From assembly GCF_001678905.1 (NCBI RefSeq), contig NZ_CP012117.1, forward strand, positions 2,170,001 through 2,234,000: 64,000 nt of DNA. Direction: 5' to 3'. Position 1 is the first letter of the stretch. Every line of letters begins with the position of its first letter. The stretch is from Dermabacter vaginalis. GTDB lineage: Bacteria; Actinomycetota; Actinomycetes; Actinomycetales; Dermabacteraceae. Shown one piece after another: positions 34,346 to 42,523 of this stretch. Below the pieces are notes generated by a model that worked only from the letters and a program-made list of their open reading frames with translations, ran no database searches and was not told the origin of the DNA. A program made the translations under genes and the position numbers.

Positions 34346-36001
34346 ATGACCGGACCCGCACGCACTCCCAGTCGGCGCACCTTCCTCACGGCGGGCGCCT
34401 CCCTCGGCGCCCTTGCCCTCGCGACCACCGCCGCGGGCTGCCAAAGCTCACCGAACCCAGGCGACCCCGACTACCCCTCGATCGCCGAACAGTTCAACCT
34501 GGCCGTCCCCAAAGGGCACCTCGACGTCACAATCGGCGCCCCACTCGGGCATGACGGCCTCAGCCCATTTACGACCCGCTCCCTCCAGAACACCGCCGCG
34601 CTCTGGCACGTCTACGAGGGCCTCTCGATCATGGACCCCACACGCGGGAGAACCGAACCGGGCCTCTCACAAAACCTCTTCGACCCCGCTCAGGTCACCT
34701 TCGATGTCTTCCTTCGCGACGGCGCGATCTTCCACGACGGCACCCCCGTAACCCCCGCCGATGTTGCCTACTCCTTCGAAGCCGCGCTCGACGAGAACAA
34801 CAACTACCCCCACCGCGAACTCCTCGACTTCTTCGACCGCGCCACCCCCATCGCCGACAACGTCGTGCAGCTCCGACTCAACTACCCCACGCCCGAAATC
34901 AACGAGCGCCTCTCCCTCGTGAAAATTATCCCCGAGGGAACCGACCCTGCCACGCTTCTCGAGAAACCCAACGGCACGGGCCCGTGGAAGATCACGGAGC
35001 ACGACGCCGAAGCCGGGACCATCACCTTCGAAGCTTTCGACCAGTACTCCGGCGTATGCCCCGCGCTCTACGAAACCATGACCTGGCACGTCGAACGCGA
35101 CGAATCCGCAATCACCAAAGCTCTCACGGACGGCAGCACGCACGTGGCCCTCCCCGTTCCCGCAAAGAAATACCGCGAGCTCGAGAAAAGCTCCCAGGCC
35201 AAGAACGGCACGCTCCACCTCGCCGCCCAGAAGGGCAAAGCCGGCATCTACGCAATGTTCAACCACGCCGAGGGACACCCGTTCGCCGCGATCGAGGCGC
35301 GACGCGGCTTCATGAAGGCCTTCGACTACAAAGGCTGCGCGAAACGGGTCTTTGCAGGCCACGTCGACCCTGTCAAGAGTCCCGTCTACCCCGGCACACC
35401 CGGCTTCACATCCGCTTCAAGCGTGTACACGCACGCACCTGAAGAGGCGCGCGAACTCTTTACCCGCGCGGAAGTCGGCAAGGTTCGCCTTCTCGCCAGC
35501 AACGAGACCTGGACTCAGGGAGTCGCCGAATCCGTCAAGGACAGCCTCGCCGCACTCGGGCTCGAGCCTGACCTCGAAGTTCTCCCCTGGTGGGATGTCG
35601 TGACGCGCATGGAAGAGGAATCCGACGGCTGGGACGCCGCCCTCGTGTTCCTCGACCCCGCATTTGTCGGCTTCAATCCCGACACACTCCTGCGCTCCCT
35701 CTACGCCTCACCCTTCTGGGTCGATTCCCGCCTTCGCCTCGGGGAAAGCGAACTCGTCGCGGAGATTCGCGACGTGCTCGACCGCAGCACGAGATCCGAA
35801 TTCGTTGGCAACGAACTTCAGCGCGCCTTGGAAAAGCTCATGAACCACATCTCCACGGAGATCCCCATGTACCCGCTCGTGTGGATGCACACGCTCAGCG
35901 CGATCAACACCTCCAAGGTCGCTGACCTCCCCGACACCCGCTCCCTGGGTTTCGTCGCCTCGACCGCGACGCCGCCCGAGGAAATGGGGAAGAAGCGCTA
36001 G
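34346..36001 (+). CDS. family 5 ABC transporter substrate-binding lipoprotein
   Basis: This 551-residue protein has a Tat-type signal (SRRTFLTAG) followed by a lipobox ending at TAAGC near residue 32, so it should be a membrane-anchored extracellular binding protein. The rest matches the SBP family 5 (peptide/oligosaccharide) fold with FLRDGAIFHDGTPVTPADVAYSFE near residue 120. It is similar to the SiaE-like protein encoded at 36897 (same start, domain and C-terminal plan). No permease follows it directly, so it may use the transporter encoded at 38621-42470. It is convergent with the nanR-like gene, overlapping by four bases. Confidence 0.87.
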   Translation: MTGPARTPSRRTFLTAGASLGALALATTAAGCQSSPNPGDPDYPSIAEQFNLAVPKGHLDVTIGAPLGHDGLSPFTTRSLQNTAALWHVYEGLSIMDPTRGRTEPGLSQNLFDPAQVTFDVFLRDGAIFHDGTPVTPADVAYSFEAALDENNNYPHRELLDFFDRATPIADNVVQLRLNYPTPEINERLSLVKIIPEGTDPATLLEKPNGTGPWKITEHDAEAGTITFEAFDQYSGVCPALYETMTWHVERDESAITKALTDGSTHVALPVPAKKYRELEKSSQAKNGTLHLAAQKGKAGIYAMFNHAEGHPFAAIEARRGFMKAFDYKGCAKRVFAGHVDPVKSPVYPGTPGFTSASSVYTHAPEEARELFTRAEVGKVRLLASNETWTQGVAESVKDSLAALGLEPDLEVLPWWDVVTRMEEESDGWDAALVFLDPAFVGFNPDTLLRSLYASPFWVDSRLRLGESELVAEIRDVLDRSTRSEFVGNELQRALEKLMNHISTEIPMYPLVWMHTLSAINTSKVADLPDTRSLGFVASTATPPEEMGKKR

Positions 36002-36741
36002 TTGGCGGCGACCTCGAGAAGGCGCCTGAGCGGGCGGTAATGCTCAATGACCGCTGCGCGGTAGGCGGCCGCATCGCCAGCAACGAGCGCATCAATGATT
36101 GCATCGTGGGCGTTCACCGTGTCACTGATGTCCTTGGCTTGCGGCAACCCGGCAGCAGGAACAGCTACCGTGTGAATCCGCCAGAAAGCCATGCCTAGCT
36201 GCTGCATCATGTGATTGCTTGTCGCCGCGAGTAGATCGGAGTGGAACGCCTCGTCACACGAAGCAAAGCCTCGACCTGCCTCGACACACTCGCGCATGTT
36301 CTTCACGTGCTCTCGAAGCTTCGGCTGCGAGGAACCGCGGTATACCTCAATGAGCTCATCGGTGAGCGCAAGGTCAAGAGCCATGCGCACTTCCACAACT
36401 TCACGCAACGTGCTCAGATCGTCTTTCGCATTGAGGCGGGCACGAAAAAGAACGGCTTCAATCATGGGGGCGAACGACAGCTCACCCACGCTCATGCCAC
36501 GTCCGTGCTGAATAGAAACAATATCGAGCGACTGAAGCGTGCGCAGGGCCTCGCGCACGCTTGAGCGAGAAACACCCAAAGCACCCTGAAGCGATGCCTC
36601 CGTAGGGAGCGGATCCCCCGGGCGTAGGTGGTGCTCGAGGATGTACTCCTTGATCGCGTCGACCGTTGCGTTACTCGCGGTCCGGCGCTTGCTTAGCCGT
36701 TCACGATTCTCGGGCGCGAGCCCCATGGATTCTTCGGCCAC
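35998..36741 (-). CDS. nanR: GntR/FadR-family regulator, likely NanR of sialic acid use
   Basis: The 247-residue protein has an N-terminal winged helix (VDAIKEYILEHHLRPGDPLPTEASLQGALGVSRSSVREALRTLQSLDIV) and a C-terminal FCD ligand-binding domain with metal-binding His/Asp-type helices (DEAFHSDLLAATSN). It uses a GTG start with AAAGG six bases upstream. It is divergent from siaE and shares an intergenic region with a perfect 16-bp palindrome, matched by a similar site before nanA. Context with transporter, nanAKE and sialidases predicts that it represses the locus until sialic acid or ManNAc-6-P binds. Confidence 0.85.
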   Translation of the reverse strand: MAEESMGLAPENRERLSKRRTASNATVDAIKEYILEHHLRPGDPLPTEASLQGALGVSRSSVREALRTLQSLDIVSIQHGRGMSVGELSFAPMIEAVLFRARLNAKDDLSTLREVVEVRMALDLALTDELIEVYRGSSQPKLREHVKNMRECVEAGRGFASCDEAFHSDLLAATSNHMMQQLGMAFWRIHTVAVPAAGLPQAKDISDTVNAHDAIIDALVAGDAAAYRAAVIEHYRPLRRLLEVAAN

Positions 36742-36791
36742 GATCTGCCTTTCTCATGCTCCGAGCTTCCAGTATCGCCACCTCGGCAACA

Positions 36792-36821
36792 TTGACAAAG
36801 TCTCGACGGTGCTCTTATGCT
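36792..36821 (+). promoter_or_regulatory. predicted promoter of the siaEFGI operon
   Basis: TTGACA at 36792-36797 and TATGCT at 36816-36821 are spaced 18 bases apart. Transcription would start near 36828, just ahead of the palindrome at 36832, so a bound repressor would block it. Confidence 0.6.
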
Positions 36822-36831
36822 AACAGCAAGT

Positions 36832-36847
36832 CATCAGACGTCTGATG
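36832..36847. promoter_or_regulatory. palindromic operator, probable NanR site
   Basis: CATCAGAC followed by GTCTGATG is a perfect 16-bp palindrome just after the predicted siaE promoter, in the nanR-siaE intergenic region. A related site lies before nanA (44900-44913). Confidence 0.75.
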
Positions 36848-36896
36848 TCTCTATGTGGGGAGCGTTCCCCTAATCCCCCTTTGCAAAGGAGCAAAA

Positions 36897-38516
36897 GTGA
36901 GTAACTCACGCACTGTCTCTCGCCGCACAGTCCTCAAGACGGGTGCTTTCTCGGCCGGCGCCGCGGGCCTCGTCGCTGCCATTTCGGCATGCGCCCCCTC
37001 CGATAAAAAGTCCGGTGGTTCCGGCGGTGCAGGTGGCAACGCTGGTTCAGCAAATGAAGACGGCACGATTAAGGCCTCGATTTCCTACGAGCTCGGCACC
37101 AACGGTTACGACCCGATGACGACGACCTCGGCACTCACGATCGCAGTTAACTGGCACACCCTCGAGGGCCTCACAGAACTCGATCCGGCGACCGGCGAGG
37201 TGCACCCCGCGCTTGCGTCCGAGCTACCGAAGGGTGACAACACCACCGTCGATATCGAGCTCCGCAAGGACGCTAAGTTCCATGACGGCTCCCCCGTGAC
37301 CCCCGCGGACGTCGTGTTCTCGTTCGAGCGCGTGCTCGACCCCGCGAATAACTCGCTCTACTCGCAGTTCATTTCCTTCATCGACTCCGTTAAAGAAAAC
37401 GGCAACAACGGCGTGAGTATCGCCCTCAAACACCCCGTCGGCCCGCTTGCCGAGCGCCTCGCAGTCGTCAAAGTCGTTCCGAAGGCTGCCGTCGAGAAAG
37501 ATGCCGCAGGTTTCGATGCCAATCCCATCGGTACCGGCGCATGGAAGATGACCGATAACGGCGCCGCTTCGAAGATTGTAAAATTCGAGCGCAATGACGA
37601 CTACACGGGTCAAAAACCCGCGCGCGCCAAGACCATGGAGTGGCAGGTCATCCCCGACGCCGCGACTCGCACCAACTCGCTCCAGTCGGGCGACGTTCAG
37701 GCAATTGACTCGGTACCCTACCTCTCGATCGACGCCCTAAATTCCGTCGCGACCGTCGAATCCGTTCAGGGCTTCGGCCTCCTCTTCGCGATGTTCAACA
37801 ACACCGAAGGCAACCCCTTCGCGGACGTCAAGAACCGCCAGGCCTTCCTCTACGCAATCGACATGGACAAGGTCATCGAGACCGGCCTTGCCGGGCAGGC
37901 AACCGCAGCCACATGCTTCGTGGATAAGGAGAATCCGGCTTACAAGGAAGCCGCGACCGTGTACACGCACGATGTTGACAAGGCTAAGCAGCTCTTCGGC
38001 GAAACGGGCCTCACCGAGTTCCGCATGCTGTGCACCGATCACGACTGGGTCCAGCAGGTCACGCCGATCATCCAAGAATCCCTCAAGGCGACCGGCGTCA
38101 CCGTCCACTTCGAACAGAAGCAGTCCGCGGAGGTGTACACGTCGATCGACGGCAGACCTGGCGCCTTCGACGTGGTGATCGCCCCCGGCGACCCGTCAGT
38201 GTTCGGCTCCGATGCTGACCTCCTCATGCGCTGGTGGTACGCAGGCGACACATGGACCGATTCGCGCATGCATTGGAAGGGCAGCGAGGCTTACACGCAG
38301 CTCCAAGAGCTCCTCGACCAGGGCATTCAGGCGACTGAGGAAGCCGCCCAGCTCGAGGCGTGGCATGCGGCATTTGATCTCATCTCGAACGAGGTTCCGC
38401 TCTATCCGCTGTTCCACCGCAAGACCCCGACCGCGTACAACGCCGACACGCTCATCGACTTCAAGCCCATTTCGCTCACGGGCCTAAGCTTCATCGACGT
38501 CGGCACGACCCTCTAA
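36897..38516 (+). CDS. siaE: sialic acid ABC transporter, substrate-binding lipoprotein
   Basis: The GTG at 36897 has AAGGAG five bases upstream; the longer frame adds residues that hold no signal. The 539-residue product has a Tat-type signal (SRRTVLKTG) and lipobox AISAC near residue 32, then the SBP family 5 fold (ELRKDAKFHDGSPVTPADVVFSFERV near residue 120). It is the first gene of an operon with permease, permease-ATPase and ATPase genes, matching the corynebacterial SiaEFGI plan. Its partner genes and the neighbouring nan genes make sialic acid the likely ligand, though family 5 proteins also bind peptides. Confidence 0.85.
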   Translation: MSNSRTVSRRTVLKTGAFSAGAAGLVAAISACAPSDKKSGGSGGAGGNAGSANEDGTIKASISYELGTNGYDPMTTTSALTIAVNWHTLEGLTELDPATGEVHPALASELPKGDNTTVDIELRKDAKFHDGSPVTPADVVFSFERVLDPANNSLYSQFISFIDSVKENGNNGVSIALKHPVGPLAERLAVVKVVPKAAVEKDAAGFDANPIGTGAWKMTDNGAASKIVKFERNDDYTGQKPARAKTMEWQVIPDAATRTNSLQSGDVQAIDSVPYLSIDALNSVATVESVQGFGLLFAMFNNTEGNPFADVKNRQAFLYAIDMDKVIETGLAGQATAATCFVDKENPAYKEAATVYTHDVDKAKQLFGETGLTEFRMLCTDHDWVQQVTPIIQESLKATGVTVHFEQKQSAEVYTSIDGRPGAFDVVIAPGDPSVFGSDADLLMRWWYAGDTWTDSRMHWKGSEAYTQLQELLDQGIQATEEAAQLEAWHAAFDLISNEVPLYPLFHRKTPTAYNADTLIDFKPISLTGLSFIDVGTTL

Positions 38517-38538
38517 TCGAGGTTCTCTTCCCTCAACG

Positions 38539-38577
38539 CCGGGAGGCGAGGCGTTTCCACTGCCCCTCGCCTCCCGG
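38539..38577 (+). terminator. intercistronic hairpin after siaE
   Basis: A perfect 13-bp stem (38539-38551 with 38565-38577, 13-base loop) lies between siaE and siaF. It may attenuate or stabilise the siaE mRNA so that binding protein is made in excess over the membrane parts. Confidence 0.6.
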
Positions 38578-38620
38578 TCACCACGCCAAAGATGGCGCTC
38601 ACTCTTAAGGACAAAGTCGC

Positions 38621-39586
38621 ATGGCTCAATTCGCAAGACTCATTGGCCGAAGGCTCATTTCCCTGCCCTTCATGGTTGTCGGCGTTGCGCTGCTCGTTTT
38701 TATCGTCATGAGCTTTTCAAACGTCGACCCGGCTCGTCTCGCACTCGGCGAAGCAGCATCGCAGGAAGCTCTCGCGCAATACCGCGAGGCACACGGCCTC
38801 AACGACCCGCTCCTCGTGAGGTTCTTCTCGTTCCTTGGCGGACTCGTCACTGGCGATCTCGGAACGTCCTCGGGTGGCGTCCCCGTGACACAGATGGTGG
38901 CTGAAGCTTTTCCGCGCACCCTCGAGCTCACGTTCCTCAGCCTCATCATCGCGGTCATTCTTTCCTTCACGCTCGGTGTGCTCGCCGCGCTCTACCGCGA
39001 CACCTTCGTTGACCAGGTCATCCGCGTACTCTCGATCGCTTCGCTCGCGACCCCGAGCTTCTGGCTCGCAATCCTCCTCATCCAGTGGCTCGGCGACATC
39101 CCCGGAGGCTGGGGATTTTTCCCTGCGCTCGTCTCCGGGTGGACATCATTCGCTGACGATCCGCAGCAGTACCTCTTAAACATGACACTCCCGGCAATCG
39201 CGGGTGCCGTTCCCGTGGCTGGATCTCTCACGCGCGTTGTGCGCACCTCAATGGTGGAAGAACTGGACCGCGACTACGTACGCACCGCCATCGGCGCAGG
39301 CATCCCCTACCCGATCGTCATTTCTCGCAATGTACTCCGCAACGCTCTCATCACTCCAGTGACCGTCCTTGGTCTTCGCGTGGGTTACCTCATGGGCGGC
39401 GCGGTCATCATCGAAATCATCTTCAATATCCAGGCGATGGGCAAGCTCATTCTCGACGGTATCCAGCGCAACGATGTGTACCTCGTGCAAGGTGTCACTC
39501 TGACCGTGGCTATCGCGTTCATCGTTATCAACCTGCTCGTCGACATCCTCTACGTGCTCATCAACCCGCGGATTAGGAGCATCTGA
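38621..39586 (+). CDS. siaF: sialic acid ABC transporter, permease (DppB type)
   Basis: This 321-residue membrane protein has six hydrophobic segments and the EAA-like loop of binding-protein-dependent permeases (GAGIPYPIVISRNVLRNALITPVTVLG near residue 225). An N-terminal helix and a long periplasmic loop (DPARLALGEAASQEALAQYR) are typical of the DppB/OppB group. AAGGA precedes the ATG. Its stop overlaps the siaG start by one base, so the two should be translated together. Confidence 0.9.
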   Translation: MAQFARLIGRRLISLPFMVVGVALLVFIVMSFSNVDPARLALGEAASQEALAQYREAHGLNDPLLVRFFSFLGGLVTGDLGTSSGGVPVTQMVAEAFPRTLELTFLSLIIAVILSFTLGVLAALYRDTFVDQVIRVLSIASLATPSFWLAILLIQWLGDIPGGWGFFPALVSGWTSFADDPQQYLLNMTLPAIAGAVPVAGSLTRVVRTSMVEELDRDYVRTAIGAGIPYPIVISRNVLRNALITPVTVLGLRVGYLMGGAVIIEIIFNIQAMGKLILDGIQRNDVYLVQGVTLTVAIAFIVINLLVDILYVLINPRIRSI

Positions 39587-41634
39587 TGCGACCGAATCTT
39601 GACGCAAAACTCCACCGCTCTTCGGGCGGCACCCTCAAAGCACTCAAGGGCCTCAAGCCCATGAACGTGCTCGCGGCGGCGTTTCTCGCGATCCTTATCC
39701 TCGCGGCGATTCTCGCCCCCGTGATCGCACACCATGATCCACTCGCGACGGGCACGCCGGTGCAGCCACCAAGTGGAGAGCACCTCTTTGGCACTGACCA
39801 GATTGGGCGCGATGTGTTTGCAAGGGTCATCTACGGATCCCGCTCGTCTCTCATTATCGGTCTGAGCGCAACAGCGCTCGCTCTTCTCGTCGCGGCAGTC
39901 CTCGGCTCGTTCGCAGCGACGGCTCACAAATGGGCGTCCGAAGTTCTCATGCGGTGCCTCGACGTGGTCATGTCGATCCCCGGCATCGCGCTTGCCGCTG
40001 TGTTCGTCGCAGCATTCGGCAACTCGCTTCCCGTTCTGATCATGGCAATCGGCTTCCTCTACGTGCCTCAGCTCTCGCGAGTCGTGCGCGCGAATGTCCT
40101 CTCGCAATTCGGCGAGGACTACGTGAACGCCTCGAAAGTCATGGGCGCGGGGGTTCCCTGGATCCTCATCAAGCACGTGGCACGCAACTGCCTTGCACCA
40201 ATCCTCGTGTTCGCCACCGTCCTCGTTGCCGACGCGATCGTGCTCGAGGCCTCGCTGAGCTTCATCAACGCGGGCGTGCAGCCGCCGAACCCGTCGTGGG
40301 GCAACATCCTCGCGCAAGGAAAGCAGCTACTTCTTTCCGGTTACTGGTGGCCCACATTCTTCCCCGGCCTCATGATCCTCGTTACCGTTCTGAGTCTCAA
40401 CATCCTCTCTGAGGGGATGACCGACGCGTTCGCCTCGCCTCGCGTGAAAACCGTTGTCGATGTTGACGCCGACGAGAAGAAAGCCCAGACTGCGCCGGAG
40501 GCGAGCCTCAACACGCTTGGGCTCATCGATCCCCAGCAGGCCCGCGCGACCCTCCTCGAATCGCTCGATAAGCTCCACGTCAAGGAGAGCGCGCGCAAAG
40601 ACCGTCTCGTATACGCGGGTGATCCTGAAGCGGAGCCACTCCTCGACGTGCGCGACTTGCGCGTCTCGTTCCCAAATGCCCACGGCGATGTCGACATTGT
40701 TGACGGCGTCAACTTTACGATTCGCCCGGGCGAGACCATGGGGCTCGTGGGTGAATCGGGCTCGGGTAAATCGGTTACCTCCATGGCAATCATGGGGCTT
40801 TTGCCAAAGACCGCGCGGGTGCGCGGAACCGCGACAATCGAGGGAAAAAACCTCCTCGACATGAACACTCGCCAGCTCAATGAGATGCGCGGACGCGAGA
40901 TGGCGATGATCTATCAAGACGCACTCAGTTCGCTCAACCCGTCAATGCTCATTAAGAGCCAGATGGCGCAGCTCACCAAGCGCGGAGGCACGCGAAGCGC
41001 GGAAGAACTACTCGAGCTCGTGGGCCTCGACCCAAAGCGCATGCTCAAGAGCTACCCGCACGAACTTTCAGGAGGCCAGCGTCAGCGCGTCCTTATCGCT
41101 ATGGCCCTGACTCGAGATCCGAAGCTCGTGATTGCTGATGAACCGACGACCGCACTCGATGTCACCGTGCAGAAGCAGGTAGTGGAACTCCTCAACAAGT
41201 TGCGAGAAGAACTCGGCTTCGCCATGCTCTTCGTGAGCCACGACCTCGCACTGGTTGCACAACTCGCCCACAAGATCACGGTGATGTATGCGGGTCAGGT
41301 CGTCGAGCAGGGAACCACGACGGAAGTTCTTACGGATCCTCGACACGAGTACACACAGGGCCTTCTCGGCTCTGTTCTCTCCATCGAGGCGGGCGCTGAT
41401 CGACTCCACCAGGTACAGGGCACGGTGCCCTCACCCCGCGAGTTCGTTGCGGGGGACCGCTTCGCGCCTCGCTCCTCAACTCCAGAAATCGGACTCGCGG
41501 AGAAGCCGCGCCTGTGGGATGTTCCCGGCACCACTCATCGAGTCGCCTCAACCGTTGGACTTCCCGAATCCATCGTCGCCACCCGTTCCACGCGGGATGC
41601 GGCCACGAGCGCACACAAAGGTGATCAGGCATGA
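39586..41634 (+). CDS. siaG: sialic acid ABC transporter, fused permease-ATPase (DppC-DppD type)
   Basis: This 682-residue protein joins a DppC-type permease (residues 1-285, five to six helices, EAA loop VMGAGVPWILIKHVARN) to a full ABC ATPase (residues 345-640). The ATPase has Walker A GESGSGKS, the Q-loop, the signature LSGGQRQR, Walker B (LVIADEPT), and a C-terminal oligopeptide-transporter extension. The same fusion occurs in the corynebacterial sialic acid transporter SiaG. The join region (EKKAQTAPEASLN...) is a polar linker. Starts at the siaF stop (TGATG). Confidence 0.9.
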   Translation: MRPNLDAKLHRSSGGTLKALKGLKPMNVLAAAFLAILILAAILAPVIAHHDPLATGTPVQPPSGEHLFGTDQIGRDVFARVIYGSRSSLIIGLSATALALLVAAVLGSFAATAHKWASEVLMRCLDVVMSIPGIALAAVFVAAFGNSLPVLIMAIGFLYVPQLSRVVRANVLSQFGEDYVNASKVMGAGVPWILIKHVARNCLAPILVFATVLVADAIVLEASLSFINAGVQPPNPSWGNILAQGKQLLLSGYWWPTFFPGLMILVTVLSLNILSEGMTDAFASPRVKTVVDVDADEKKAQTAPEASLNTLGLIDPQQARATLLESLDKLHVKESARKDRLVYAGDPEAEPLLDVRDLRVSFPNAHGDVDIVDGVNFTIRPGETMGLVGESGSGKSVTSMAIMGLLPKTARVRGTATIEGKNLLDMNTRQLNEMRGREMAMIYQDALSSLNPSMLIKSQMAQLTKRGGTRSAEELLELVGLDPKRMLKSYPHELSGGQRQRVLIAMALTRDPKLVIADEPTTALDVTVQKQVVELLNKLREELGFAMLFVSHDLALVAQLAHKITVMYAGQVVEQGTTTEVLTDPRHEYTQGLLGSVLSIEAGADRLHQVQGTVPSPREFVAGDRFAPRSSTPEIGLAEKPRLWDVPGTTHRVASTVGLPESIVATRSTRDAATSAHKGDQA

Positions 41635-42470
41635 GCCACAGCGTCACATCACGAACAAACAACGGCTACCTCGCGCCGGACCTGCACGAACCGCCAGTCC
41701 TCGATCTTCAGGACATCCACGTCGTGCACACCCTGCGCACGGGATCGATTCTCAAGCCCGACACGATCCGCGCGGTTGATGGGATCAGCGTCCAGGTACG
41801 CCGGGGCGAAGTGATCGGCATCGTCGGCGAATCAGGGTCGGGAAAATCTACCCTCGCGAACGTCATGCTCGGCCTCCAACAGCCAACTAGCGGGAAGGTG
41901 CTGTTCAAGGGCAACGATCTTCGCCGCAGTCGCGCTGCTCGGCGCGAGCGGGGGCGGGCAATCTCGGTCGTGTTCCAGGATCCATCTACTGCTCTTAACC
42001 CGCGCATGATCGTCCAAGACACACTCATGGACCCCCTTCGCGTGCATGGAATCGGCACGGATCGTGAGCGGCTCGCGATGGTCAAGGAACTCATGCACCT
42101 CGTGGGCCTTCCCCAATCAGCGCTCTCGGTTCTTCCGCGACAGATCTCGGGAGGCCAGCGTCAGCGTGTCGCTATCGCGCGTGCACTCGCACTCGAGCCC
42201 GACATCGTGATCGCTGACGAGCCGACCTCCGCCCTTGACGTGTCGGTCCGGGCGCAAGTTCTCAACCTCTTGACCGACCTCAAGAAGGAGCTTGGACTCG
42301 GCCTCGTGTTCATTTCTCACGACATCAACACGGTACGTTTCGTGTCGGACACCCTCCTTGTCATGAATCGCGGCAAGGTCGTTGAATCGGGTCCGAGCGA
42401 AGAGGTGTTCCGAAGCGCCACGGATCCGTACACGCAAACGCTGCTTGCGGCGGCTCCTGCACTTCTTTAG
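41631..42470 (+). CDS. siaI: sialic acid ABC transporter, ATPase (DppF type)
   Basis: The 279-residue ATPase has Walker A (GESGSGKST), Q-loop (VFQDPSTALNPR), signature ISGGQRQR and Walker B (IVIADEPTSALD), followed by the H-loop (SHD). It pairs with the ATPase half of SiaG to form the ATP-driven import engine. Its start overlaps the siaG stop by four bases. It lacks the usual long C-terminal oligopeptide extension. Confidence 0.92.
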   Translation: MSHSVTSRTNNGYLAPDLHEPPVLDLQDIHVVHTLRTGSILKPDTIRAVDGISVQVRRGEVIGIVGESGSGKSTLANVMLGLQQPTSGKVLFKGNDLRRSRAARRERGRAISVVFQDPSTALNPRMIVQDTLMDPLRVHGIGTDRERLAMVKELMHLVGLPQSALSVLPRQISGGQRQRVAIARALALEPDIVIADEPTSALDVSVRAQVLNLLTDLKKELGLGLVFISHDINTVRFVSDTLLVMNRGKVVESGPSEEVFRSATDPYTQTLLAAAPALL

Positions 42471-42485
42471 CCCTCGTGAAGTACA

Positions 42486-42522
42486 CGAAAAGGCGGGAGG
42501 CCCCGAGCCTCCCGCCTTTTCG
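42486..42522. terminator. bidirectional terminator between siaI and the sialidase
   Basis: A perfect 16-bp stem (42486-42501 with 42507-42522) ends in T- or A-runs on both strands, between convergent genes. Confidence 0.9.
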
Positions 42523-42523
42523 C

